From Nocardia lijiangensis NBRC 108240 (GTDB lineage: Bacteria; Actinomycetota; Actinomycetes; Mycobacteriales; Mycobacteriaceae): a stretch of 64,000 nucleotides of DNA. Of this stretch, positions 17,332 to 25,274 are shown piece after piece (positions within the stretch are counted from its first letter, which is position 1; every line of letters begins with the position of its first letter). The notes below the pieces were generated by a model. That model saw only the letters and a program-made list of their open reading frames with translations, searched no databases and had not been told where the DNA came from. The position numbers were made by a program, and so were the translations under genes. The stretch covers positions 23,174-87,173 of the forward strand of contig NZ_BDBP01000025.1 in assembly GCF_001613045.1 (NCBI RefSeq), read 5' to 3'.

Positions 17332-17380
17332 TTATAACGACTGTTATAAGTCATGGACGGTACGCTATAACGGTCGTTAT
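17332..17380. promoter_or_regulatory. two TetR-type operators between divergent genes
   Basis: TTATAACGACTGTTATAA (17332-17349) has perfect 7-bp arms. ATAACGGTCGTTAT (17367-17380) has perfect 6-bp arms. Aligned as 18-mers they share TATAACG-n3-GTTAT and their centres are 33 bp apart, about three helical turns. They lie between the tautomerase ATG and the regulator ATG, so the regulator probably represses both directions. Confidence 0.8.
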
Positions 17381-17398
17381 GGGCAAGGGAGGTGTGTG

Positions 17399-17983
17399 AT
17401 GGCGCAGTCGGAGGCGCGGGATCGGATGGTGGCGGGTGCGGCCGACATGCTTCGGCGGCGTGGGCTGAACGCGACCAGCGTGCGGGAACTCGCCAAACAC
17501 TCAGGCGCCCCGCTGGGCTCCACCTACCACTACTTTCCCGGCGGCAAAGCGCAGCTGGCCGCCGAGGCGGTCCGCTTCGCCGACGCCCTCACCACGCGCC
17601 GGCTGGCCAGGGAACTGCAGGCCGGGCCGGTCGCCGGGCTACGGGCATTCGTGGACATGTGGCGAAAGACCGTGCTGGACAGTGACTTCCGGGCCGGATG
17701 TCCGGTCCTGGCGGTCTCGGTGGAAGACCAGCCCGACGAGGACGACGAACCGCGCCGTGCGGCGGCGGCGGCCTTCGAGGGGTGGACCGGGTTGCTGGCC
17801 GATTCCCTCCGCGCGCACGGCGCGACAGCGACCGTCGCCGAGCAGACCGCCACCTTGATCGTCGCCGCCCTCGAGGGCACCGTCGCGATGTGCCGGGCCC
17901 AGCGCAGCATCGAGGCGCTCGATCGGACCGCCGACGCTTTGGAAGCCGTCGTCCGCGCCACCGTGGATTCCGCCGCGAACTGA
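17399..17983 (+). CDS. TetR/AcrR family transcriptional regulator (LmrA/YxaF type)
   Basis: A 194-residue regulator with an N-terminal helix-turn-helix (TSVRELAKHSGAPLGSTYHYF, about 25-45) and a C-terminal domain of the LmrA/YxaF type (FRAGCPVLAVSVEDQPD). ATG 17399 follows GGAGGT; a GTG one codon earlier is possible. It is divergent from the tautomerase/dehydrogenase operon and most likely binds the two palindromes between them, releasing DNA when a substrate of that pathway is present. The ligand is unknown. Confidence 0.9.
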   Translation: MAQSEARDRMVAGAADMLRRRGLNATSVRELAKHSGAPLGSTYHYFPGGKAQLAAEAVRFADALTTRRLARELQAGPVAGLRAFVDMWRKTVLDSDFRAGCPVLAVSVEDQPDEDDEPRRAAAAAFEGWTGLLADSLRAHGATATVAEQTATLIVAALEGTVAMCRAQRSIEALDRTADALEAVVRATVDSAAN

Positions 17984-18162
17984 GTCGAGGCGGGCCCCGG
18001 CCTCACCGGCACGACATCCGCGGGCCCGTCGGCCAGGCGCAGCAGATCCTCACCGTCCGCCCGCAACCGGACGCGTAGGTGTGATCGATCCGGTCCGTAC
18101 CGGCGGCCGGATGCCGGTGCGCCGCCGCGGAACCCACCCGGCGTTGCCGGATCGCGGAGAGG

Positions 18163-18441
18163 TCAGTGGTGCCGGTCGATGGCCTCGGTGACCTCCCATT
18201 CGTCGGTGATGGCGAAGGCGTTCTGGGCGCGGTCTCGGGCCTCGGCGAGCAGGGCGTGGGAGTGCCTGCTGCGTTTGGTCAGCTCGTAGCGGCGAGCACC
18301 GAGGCTCGTGGTGGTCTGCAGCTCGTAGTCGAGATCGTCGATCAGGTGGTGTAGCTCCTCGATTCGCGCGAGCGTCGGCTGCTCGTCCAAGTTCTCGAGC
18401 TCGTCGATGGCGTCGCCGAATCGGTCTTCCAGACTGCGCAT
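18163..18441 (-). CDS. hypothetical helical protein, 92 residues
   Basis: The product MRSLEDRFGDAIDELENLDE... is almost wholly charged and helical with heptad-like spacing, suggesting a coiled coil, and ends in EAIDRHH. The ATG at 18441 follows AGGGGAGG on the minus strand. No family is recognised and there is no membrane segment. It is divergent from mraY with a 217-bp spacer in which no gene is seen. Confidence 0.6.
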   Translation of the reverse strand: MRSLEDRFGDAIDELENLDEQPTLARIEELHHLIDDLDYELQTTTSLGARRYELTKRSRHSHALLAEARDRAQNAFAITDEWEVTEAIDRHH

Positions 18442-18658
18442 GGCGTATCCTCCCCTGTATCACTGTGTGCCCCTTGCTATCTCAGATTAAAGCCGATTCC
18501 GGTATTCGGCTGAAGATCGGAACCTGCCCGCGGACCGCCGCAGGTCGTCACCTGCGGGTAGTGCCAATTCCGGCGTGCGAGGCACGCGTTGGTTAGCATC
18601 TGACCGAAACGTGCGCGTTCGGTGTGCGGGCGGAATCTCAGCGGCGGTACGGGGGCCC

Positions 18659-19735
18659 ATGAAACAGATCTTGTTCTCGGCGATGATCGCGCTGGTGGTC
18701 TCGATCATGGTGACGCCGTTCCTGATCCAGGCGTTCGCCACCAGGAACTTCGGTCAGGAGATCCGGGTCGACGGGCCTGCCAGCCATCAGGCCAAGCGCG
18801 GCACCCCGACGATGGGTGGCATCGCCATCCTCGCCGGTCTGTGGGCGGGGTACCTGGGCTCGCATCTGTTCGTCGGCCGCGACGGCGTGGACAGTCCGTC
18901 GGCCTCCGCGCTGCTCGTCCTCGGGCTGGCGACGGCGCTGGGTGTCGTCGGGTTCCTGGACGACTCCATCAAGCTGCGCAAACAGCGCAATCTCGGCTTG
19001 ACCGCCGCGGGCAAGTACGTCGGCCAGCTCAGCGCCGCCGTGCTCTTCGGCGTGCTGGCGCTGCGCTTCCCCGACAGCACCGGGCTGACGCCTGCCAGCA
19101 GGCACCTGTCCTATGTCCGGGATTTCACCGCGGTGTCGTTGGGGCTGATCGTCTTTCTGCTCGTCGTCTGCTTTCTCGTGGTGGCCTGGTCCAACGCCGT
19201 GAACATCACCGACGGCCTCGACGGGCTCGCGGCCGGATCGATGAGCTTCGCGCTCGGCGCCTACGTGATCATCACGTTCTGGCAGTACACCAACGCGTGC
19301 GCGACCGCGCCCGCCCCCGGCTGCTACGAGGTGCGCGACCCGCTCGATCTGGCGATGGTGTGCGCCGCGGGCGTCGGCGCGTGCATCGGGTTCCTCTGGT
19401 GGAACGCCGCACCGGCGAAGATCTTCATGGGCGACACCGGTTCGCTGGCGCTGGGCGGCCTGCTGGCCGGGCTCTCGATCACGACCCGCACCGAGGTGCT
19501 GATGGCGGTGGTCGGCGCGCTGTTCTGCGCCGAGATCCTCTCGGTGCTGCTCCAGATCGTCGTCTTCCGCACGACGGGCCGCCGCTTCTTCAAGATGGCG
19601 CCGTTCCACCACCATTTCGAACTCAGCAACTGGGCCGAAACCACGGTGATCATCCGCTTCTGGTTGCTGGCCGGAATTGCCGCGGCCATCGGCCTCATGC
19701 TCTTCTACGGCGAATACCTGGCCGTCGTCGGATGA
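18659..19735 (+). CDS. mraY: phospho-N-acetylmuramoyl-pentapeptide-transferase
   Basis: A 358-residue, ten-helix membrane enzyme that transfers phospho-MurNAc-pentapeptide from UDP to undecaprenyl phosphate to make lipid I. Family signatures are intact: [21 protein letters not shown] (DD pair), [30 protein letters not shown] and [11 protein letters not shown] 18659 starts at the usual N-terminus ([15 protein letters not shown]). No other division/cell-wall (dcw) gene flanks it, although mraY normally lies between murF and murD. This is therefore probably an extra copy, or the gene has moved out of the cluster. A large inverted repeat follows the stop. Confidence 0.95.
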   Translation: MKQILFSAMIALVVSIMVTPFLIQAFATRNFGQEIRVDGPASHQAKRGTPTMGGIAILAGLWAGYLGSHLFVGRDGVDSPSASALLVLGLATALGVVGFLDDSIKLRKQRNLGLTAAGKYVGQLSAAVLFGVLALRFPDSTGLTPASRHLSYVRDFTAVSLGLIVFLLVVCFLVVAWSNAVNITDGLDGLAAGSMSFALGAYVIITFWQYTNACATAPAPGCYEVRDPLDLAMVCAAGVGACIGFLWWNAAPAKIFMGDTGSLALGGLLAGLSITTRTEVLMAVVGALFCAEILSVLLQIVVFRTTGRRFFKMAPFHHHFELSNWAETTVIIRFWLLAGIAAAIGLMLFYGEYLAVVG

Positions 19736-19782
19736 GGCGGTGCGTCGCCTGCGCCCCAATCGCAGGCGGAGTCCTCACAGGC

Positions 19783-19830
19783 CGTTCATACGCTTCGCAG
19801 GGGTTGCAACCTGTGCGAAGCGTATGAACG
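19783..19830. terminator. 17-bp perfect inverted repeat after mraY
   Basis: CGTTCATACGCTTCGCA (19783-19799) and its exact complement (19814-19830) flank a 14-nt loop that itself contains the palindrome GGTTGCAACC (19802-19811). It starts 48 nt after the mraY stop and lies about 100 nt before the NTPase gene. There is no T tract. It may end mraY transcription or act as an operator for the next genes. Confidence 0.55.
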
Positions 19831-19926
19831 CTATGCGAGGTTGCCGCCGGGGGGCGATGTCGTTGTCTCGCAGCGGGATCGGGGGCGCGCTGCTAGAGTC
19901 GCGGCCGAGCCTGAGGGAGGTGAGGC

Positions 19927-21855
19927 TTGGTGATCGTGGGGCGCGCCGAGCTGCTGGAACTGATCGACACCCTGGTGCGGGTTCCGAGGGGGAATGCCGA
20001 GGCGACCGGGAATCCCGTGCTGGTGCTGGAAGGGTACGGTGGCGCGGGGCGCACCACTGTGCTCGAGCAGGTCTTGGACCGGTGGCAGCGCCGGACGCCG
20101 ACCGTGTTGGTCCGGCCGTTGGAACGTCCTTACGACCAATACAATCCGGCCCGTCCGGTACTCGCCGCGGCCATGCTCGGCTTGAGCATGGATCTGCCCG
20201 GTTTCCCGATCGCGTTTCCGCGGATCGTGGTGGCGCAGCTCGCGATCAGCGAGAACTTCACCGACATCCCCGCGACCGAGCATCGGGAGCGATTGCGCAC
20301 GGTCTTGAATCGGTACCGGGACCGCGCGGCGCTGGTCGCGTTCATCGGTGATCTGGTCGGGCTGGTCGGCGCGCAGGCCGCCAATATCAAACTGCCCGGC
20401 GCCGGCATCATCGCGCCGACGCTGAGCCAGCACCTGTCCAATCTCGTGGTCGGCAGGCTCACCCGCGGCAGGCTGATCACCAAGATCACCTGGGGTTCGG
20501 CGGTCTCGTGGTACGGACACCAGGACCTCGGGCTGCGGGCCGATGCCGAGACCGTGCTCATCGAACTCGCCATCAAGGCGGCCAGCGAGGATCCGGAGAT
20601 CCGCCGCGGCGTGGACGACCTGCTGATCAGCGCCTTCCTCGCCGACCTGCGCGGCAGCGCGGCGCGGGTGGTGGGCCGACCGTCGAATGTCGTTGTGCTG
20701 CTGGACGACGGCGATGCCCCGGCGGCGGTCGCGTTCACCAGCGCGCTGTTGCGTTCGCGCAAGGCGATGGCCGCGGCAGGATCCGCGCTGACGGATCCGC
20801 TGACGCTGGTCACCACCAGTTCCGGCGTGCTGGCGGAAGAACTCGACGGGCAGGTCTCCGCCGCCGCGGTGTGGACGCCGCGGCAACGCGCCGACCCGTC
20901 GTCGCGCGAAGCGTGGGCGCGGTTGCGCGTGAGCGACCTGTCGGAATTCGAGGTCAAGACCCTGGCCAAAGAGGTCACCTCGATCGAGGCGGATCGGATC
21001 GGGGCCCAGGTGTACCGGCTGACCGCCGGGCACCCCGCCGCGACCGGCTATGTGCTGGAACGGCTCAGGCAGCCGCGCCAGCGGGTCGACAACCTGGACG
21101 ACCTGCTGCGCGGCAACCACGCGGGCCCCGGGACCACAGTCCAACGCCATCTGCTCGGGCTCTTCGCCAAGGACCTGCATCCGCGCAAGCAACTCGACGA
21201 AAGCGTGCTCGATGCGCTCGTCACGGTGTCCGCGGCGCGCACCAAAGGCGACGCGAACCGGTTGCACGGCCTGTTGCCGTCCGGGATCGGGGACCGTTCG
21301 CCGCTGTTCCGGTCCCCGATGCTGTGGAGCAAGGCGACCGACGACGGGGTGCTGCCCCCCTTCGCGCGTCGCATGGGGCTGCGCGAGCTGGCCGAGCGAA
21401 CGGACGACGCACCTCCCGGCTGGGATCGCGTGTTCGGCCTGCTGCTCGACACCGTGCCTTCCGGCGATCACATGAGCAGGCTGCACTACACCCGCCTGCT
21501 GCACGGCGGCGCCGCGGTCACGAACGAACTCGCCGAGCTGCTGTCGACCTGGGACGCGAGCGAATGGTTATTGCTGTTCGACGCGATCGTGGCGGTCTCC
21601 GATCCGCGCAGGCCGGATGCGGGCCTCATCGACGGCAGCGATCACGCCGCCACTCCCCGCGAGCACATCGCGGTGCTGCTCGCGGTGGTGCCCGCGCTCG
21701 AGTCGGACCTGCGGGTCACCACGGTGCAGCGCAGGGAGATCCTGTGCGCGCGGGCGGCGCACAGCTTCGACCGGCTCGCCGACCACGCCACCGACCGTAG
21801 CCCGATCCTCGTGCGCGCCAACGAGTATCACGATTGTGCGCGCCGATCCCGTTGA
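19927..21855 (+). CDS. P-loop NTPase (STAND/AAA-like), unknown function
   Basis: A cytosolic protein of about 640 residues. It opens VGRAELLELIDTLVRV, a typical lead-in of AAA/STAND NTPases. A Walker A-like GYGGAGRTT (residues 36-44) has Arg in place of the usual Lys, and a Walker B-like VVVLLDDGDA lies near 260. A helical segment at about 140-180 is rich in Ala/Gly; the remaining C-terminal half is helical with no repeat units I can identify. The start is TTG 19927 or GTG 19930, after GGAGG at 19916-19920. The next gene, 24 nt on, encodes a membrane-anchored periplasmic-binding-like receptor, so the pair may be a sensor and effector. No substrate or partner can be read from the sequence. Confidence 0.75.
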   Translation: MVIVGRAELLELIDTLVRVPRGNAEATGNPVLVLEGYGGAGRTTVLEQVLDRWQRRTPTVLVRPLERPYDQYNPARPVLAAAMLGLSMDLPGFPIAFPRIVVAQLAISENFTDIPATEHRERLRTVLNRYRDRAALVAFIGDLVGLVGAQAANIKLPGAGIIAPTLSQHLSNLVVGRLTRGRLITKITWGSAVSWYGHQDLGLRADAETVLIELAIKAASEDPEIRRGVDDLLISAFLADLRGSAARVVGRPSNVVVLLDDGDAPAAVAFTSALLRSRKAMAAAGSALTDPLTLVTTSSGVLAEELDGQVSAAAVWTPRQRADPSSREAWARLRVSDLSEFEVKTLAKEVTSIEADRIGAQVYRLTAGHPAATGYVLERLRQPRQRVDNLDDLLRGNHAGPGTTVQRHLLGLFAKDLHPRKQLDESVLDALVTVSAARTKGDANRLHGLLPSGIGDRSPLFRSPMLWSKATDDGVLPPFARRMGLRELAERTDDAPPGWDRVFGLLLDTVPSGDHMSRLHYTRLLHGGAAVTNELAELLSTWDASEWLLLFDAIVAVSDPRRPDAGLIDGSDHAATPREHIAVLLAVVPALESDLRVTTVQRREILCARAAHSFDRLADHATDRSPILVRANEYHDCARRSR

Positions 21856-21879
21856 CCAGACCTCGATGAGGAGCCCGCT

Positions 21880-23472
21880 GTGGAGTCGCGTTACTGGGCA
21901 GGCATAGTTCCGAAGCGACACCGGCCGATGCCGCGGCCGTGGACGGACTGGGTGCGGCTGGGTGTGGTGGTGATCCTGCTGGTCGGTGCGTCGATCGGGA
22001 TCGCCGCCCGTGAGCCGCTGCGGCGGCTGGCCACCTGCAACGACGGGTGGCCGAGCACGGCGGCGTGGTCCGCGGGCGACGAGTGCGTCGGATTGTCCGA
22101 AGGCCCTTACGCTTTCGGGCTTCCCGCCTTCGAACACGTGATGCGCGTGATCGACGAGCAGAACCGCGCCGCGGCGGGCGGATGTCCGGGCACGCCGGTG
22201 ACCGTCGGCGTGCTGCTGACCATGACCGACCGGTTGGCGGGCAGCCGTGCGGTGCACGAACTGGAGGGCATGGCCGTCGGTCAGCGCCGGGCGAACGACA
22301 CCGGATGCGTGCACCCGATGCGGCTCGTCGTCGGCAATCTCGGCGACTACGGACGCGACGGCGCCGCGACGGCGGTCGCGCGGAAACTGGCCGAGCGCGG
22401 CGATGTGGTCGCCGTCGCGGGCGTCGGGCTGAGCGACCAGACCACCGCGGAAGTCGCCGATCTGCTTGCCGCCGCGAAGATTCCGATGGTGTCGGACCTG
22501 GTCACCGCCGAGGGCTTCGACCAGGCGGGCTCCGCGGGCGACGATCCCGATTTCACCCGGTGCGACGAGGACATCACCTACCCGCAGGGTGTCGGCAAGG
22601 ACTACTTCTACCGTGTCGCCTTCCGGGTCGCGGTGCAGGTCCGCGCGCTCGGTGTGGTGGCGCCGGCCAGGCCGGATTTCATCATGGTCCCCACTGGCGG
22701 GTCGGACCCGTACACCTGCACGACGCTGCCCTTCCTGCACCGGCAGTACGGCAACGACCTGCTGGAGGTGAAATTCGACGCCGAGGAGCCGACCACCGTG
22801 GCTCAGACCGCCCGGCGAGTCTGCGCGACCGCGAAAGACGTGACCATCGCCTATCTGGCGCGCGGTCGCGACCTCGGCCGCTTGCTCTACAGCATGGACG
22901 AGGCCTACACCAACGGGCAGTGCGCGGCCACCTCCATCACCGTGCTGAGCACTTCCGACGGAAATCGGCTGCGCACTGTGGAATCCGACCCCACGCTGGA
23001 AGACCTGCGCAGCAAGGCGCTGAGTTCGCCGAGCTTCACCGGAGGACGTGTGCGGCTGCTGTTCACCCGCGTCGCGGGCGCCGACGGACCCGACCAGGGC
23101 AACCCGCAGTGGGCCGCCTTCGAAGAGGCCTACGCCGCAGCCGGATTCGATCTCGCGCACATCGGCGACGGCTGGGCGGTCAACGCCTACGACGCGCTGA
23201 GTACCGTCGTCGCCGCGGTGCGGGCGCTCCCGGCCGCGTCGACGGTCCAGCGGAGTCAGGTCAACATCACCATCGGTGGTTTCACCTCGCCCGAACTCGC
23301 CGTGGCGGGCGCTGGCGGACCGATCGTCTTCGACAACAGCGGCAACCGGGCCGGTCCCGGCCCGGCGGTCGTCCGGCTGTGCCCGGCGGGCAGTTCGGGT
23401 GGGCGGCCGTACGTGCCGACCGTCGAGGCGAAGCCCGGCGAGCCGACGCCGGAGTGCATCCGCGGGGCCTGA
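21880..23472 (+). CDS. membrane-anchored ABC-type substrate-binding/receptor-like protein
   Basis: A 530-residue protein with a short basic cytosolic N-terminus, one membrane helix (VRLGVVVILLVGASIGIA, about 25-42) and a large extracellular domain of the type I periplasmic-binding (Leu/Ile/Val-binding-like) fold. Motifs such as VTVGVLLTMTDRLAGSRAVH, VAVAGVGLSDQTTAEVADLL, GKDYFYRVAF and GWAVNAYDALSTVVAAVRAL fit both lobes. There is no lipobox, and no ABC permease or ATPase gene is near, so it is unlikely to serve transport. Several Cys pairs suggest disulfides. GTG 21880 follows GAGGAG. It probably presents a ligand-binding head outside the cell and couples to the preceding NTPase; this is inference from adjacency. 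Confidence 0.8.
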   Translation: MESRYWAGIVPKRHRPMPRPWTDWVRLGVVVILLVGASIGIAAREPLRRLATCNDGWPSTAAWSAGDECVGLSEGPYAFGLPAFEHVMRVIDEQNRAAAGGCPGTPVTVGVLLTMTDRLAGSRAVHELEGMAVGQRRANDTGCVHPMRLVVGNLGDYGRDGAATAVARKLAERGDVVAVAGVGLSDQTTAEVADLLAAAKIPMVSDLVTAEGFDQAGSAGDDPDFTRCDEDITYPQGVGKDYFYRVAFRVAVQVRALGVVAPARPDFIMVPTGGSDPYTCTTLPFLHRQYGNDLLEVKFDAEEPTTVAQTARRVCATAKDVTIAYLARGRDLGRLLYSMDEAYTNGQCAATSITVLSTSDGNRLRTVESDPTLEDLRSKALSSPSFTGGRVRLLFTRVAGADGPDQGNPQWAAFEEAYAAAGFDLAHIGDGWAVNAYDALSTVVAAVRALPAASTVQRSQVNITIGGFTSPELAVAGAGGPIVFDNSGNRAGPGPAVVRLCPAGSSGGRPYVPTVEAKPGEPTPECIRGA

Positions 23473-23744
23473 TTCCGCAAGGGGCACTGCGGATTCGACG
23501 GTCCGGACGCGCTGTCGCCGGTGCGTGGTACGTTACGGCGCGAACGGCGAAAGGTCGTTCGTACGGGGTGAGGGGGAGTGGCGAGTCCGCCGCGTGTTTC
23601 CGAGTTTCGGGGTAGCTGGTCGTCGTGCGTGTCGGGGCGTGCGGCGGTCGGCCGTCCGCGGATGGGTGGCGAGCCTTCCGCCGATCGGGCGCATCGAGTT
23701 ACACCGGCCGACCGCGCCTCGGCCGCGCACGAGGAAGCGTGAAC

Positions 23745-24410
23745 ATGAACTACCGCAACAAGCTGACGCAGCTCCTGCTGGCGACGGCGTTGGCGACGGG
23801 TCCGATCGCGGCGTTCCCCGCTGCCGCGCAGGCGCAGGGGCTGGCCTATCCCGGCATGACCATCACGACGGGCAACAGCATCTGCTCGGTCGGCGCGACC
23901 GGGCATATGGGTGGCGCGCAGTACGCGGTGACCGCCGCGCACTGCTTCCAAGAAGGACGGCGCGTCTACGACGAGAACGGCAGCTTGATCGGCTGGTACG
24001 AGCAGAGCCACGGTGACGACGCCACCATCGGCGGGATCGGTTTCGCGCTCATCCGGCTGGCCGCCGGGGTGGGCGTCTCGGCTTCGCTGGGCAACTTCGG
24101 GATCGAGTCCACCTACACAGATGCCCAAGTGGGACAGGAGGTCTGCCACATCGGGTGGGCGACCAACTGGACCTGTGGCCGCGTCACCGAGGTCGGTGAC
24201 ACCTTCTTCCTCGCGGATTTCGCTGTGGACAAGGGGGACTCGGGCGGCATCGTCTATTTCCCGACACCGGAGGGACGAGCGGCCTTCCTCGGCATCGTGA
24301 TCGGCACCCTGGAATCCGGCGGCGTGCTGGTCGAGTCGGCCAACTATCTGCGCGAGATGATCGACGCCCATGCCGAGGGTCCCGACCACTTCCGTTGGTA
24401 CGTCGAGTGA
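23745..24410 (+). CDS. secreted chymotrypsin-fold serine protease-like protein
   Basis: A 221-residue exported protein with a signal peptide ending near AAAQA (residue 30). His66 in VTAAHCF and Ser166 in DKGDSGG are the catalytic His and Ser of the S1 family; Cys47/67 and Cys134/144 could form the two usual disulfides. The strand that normally carries the catalytic Asp reads GIGFALIRL with Gly where Asp is expected; Asp91/Asp92 are nearby. Either another residue completes the triad or activity is altered. Size and layout resemble small mycobacterial secreted proteases such as Rv1815. ATG 23745 follows GAGGA at 9 nt. It sits 272 bp after the receptor gene; that spacer shows no gene. Confidence 0.8.
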   Translation: MNYRNKLTQLLLATALATGPIAAFPAAAQAQGLAYPGMTITTGNSICSVGATGHMGGAQYAVTAAHCFQEGRRVYDENGSLIGWYEQSHGDDATIGGIGFALIRLAAGVGVSASLGNFGIESTYTDAQVGQEVCHIGWATNWTCGRVTEVGDTFFLADFAVDKGDSGGIVYFPTPEGRAAFLGIVIGTLESGGVLVESANYLREMIDAHAEGPDHFRWYVE

Positions 24411-24541
24411 TTCGAGGACGGGAGAGCTGACCGTGCCTACCGCCGCACCGATCGGCCGCTGCGCCCTTCTCGGTCGGCGGTAGTCGCCGGTACCGCCTAC
24501 TCTCGACATCGGCGGGTCGGACCGTCGGAAGGGGAGTAATC

Positions 24542-25015
24542 ATGGGGCATGTCGAGCACTCGGCGACCGGCGGCGCGCCGGTGGACTTCGCGTTCCAGTA
24601 CGTGGCCGACTACCGCAATGTGCCGAAGTGGCTGTTCGGGATTCGGCATTACACACCGGTAGGGCCGCAGACCTCCGGTGTCGGCGCGGTATTCGACACG
24701 GCCGTGCAGCTGGGCCCGACCACCCTGCATCTGCGTGTCGAAATCGTCGAATGGGAAGACGGCTCGAAGATTTCGCTGCACGCGATCAAAGGCATCGAAG
24801 GCACGGTGCACTGGAGGTTCGAGGCCGTCGATCAGGAGACCACCGAGATCGGCGTGGTGGTCGACTACCGGGTACCCGGCGGACTGGCCGGACGGGCGCT
24901 GGACAAGATCCTTCAGACGTTCGTCGGCCCGGCCATCCGGCACACCGAGAAGAGCCTGCGCGAACAGGTGCTCGCCGCGTACCGGGAGTCTCTCGACAGC
25001 ACGCCGGAGCGCTGA
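24542..25015 (+). CDS. SRPBCC family protein
   Basis: The 157-residue product has the START/Bet v1-like pattern: MGHVEHSATGGAPVDFAFQYVADYRNV, strands through TTLHLRVEIVEW and VHWRFEAVD, and a long C-terminal helix (IRHTEKSLREQVLAAY). Such proteins bind hydrophobic ligands or act as polyketide cyclase-like enzymes; no catalytic signature is clear here. ATG 24542 follows AAGGGGAG. The stop codon lies inside the first unit of the 18-bp repeat array that fills the gap to the TerD gene. Confidence 0.8.
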   Translation: MGHVEHSATGGAPVDFAFQYVADYRNVPKWLFGIRHYTPVGPQTSGVGAVFDTAVQLGPTTLHLRVEIVEWEDGSKISLHAIKGIEGTVHWRFEAVDQETTEIGVVVDYRVPGGLAGRALDKILQTFVGPAIRHTEKSLREQVLAAYRESLDSTPER

Positions 25016-25238
25016 GAAACCCGGGCGCTGAGAACGACTCGAGCTCAGGGAACGATCCGAGGGGTGAGAACGGCCCGGGCGCAGGGACGATCGGACGGCT
25101 GAGAACGACCCCGGGTGCGGGGAACGACCCGGGCGCTGAGAACGGCCAGGACGCTGGGAACGCCTCGGGTGCAGGGACAATCCGAGGGGTCGAGATCGGC
25201 CTGGGCGCTGAGAACGACCCGGGCGTCGGAACGCCTGT
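25005..25238. repeat. 18-bp tandem repeat array, 13 units
   Basis: Thirteen head-to-tail units of exactly 18 bp, degenerate but without indels, with consensus GGGCGCTGAGAACGACCC. The first unit contains the TGA of the SRPBCC gene and the last ends 36 nt before the TerD-vWA start. Because 18 is a multiple of three, frames stay open through the array on both strands (GAENDP-type and RPGRSQ-type hexapeptides), which makes false genes. Confidence 0.85.
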
Positions 25239-25274
25239 CGTACGCTGGGCCGGTCGCGACGGCAGGAGTTATCG

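Noticed and set aside
23560..23744. c-di-AMP-type riboswitch before the protease gene
   Set aside because: The G-rich leader invited comparison, but the conserved core segments could not be matched.
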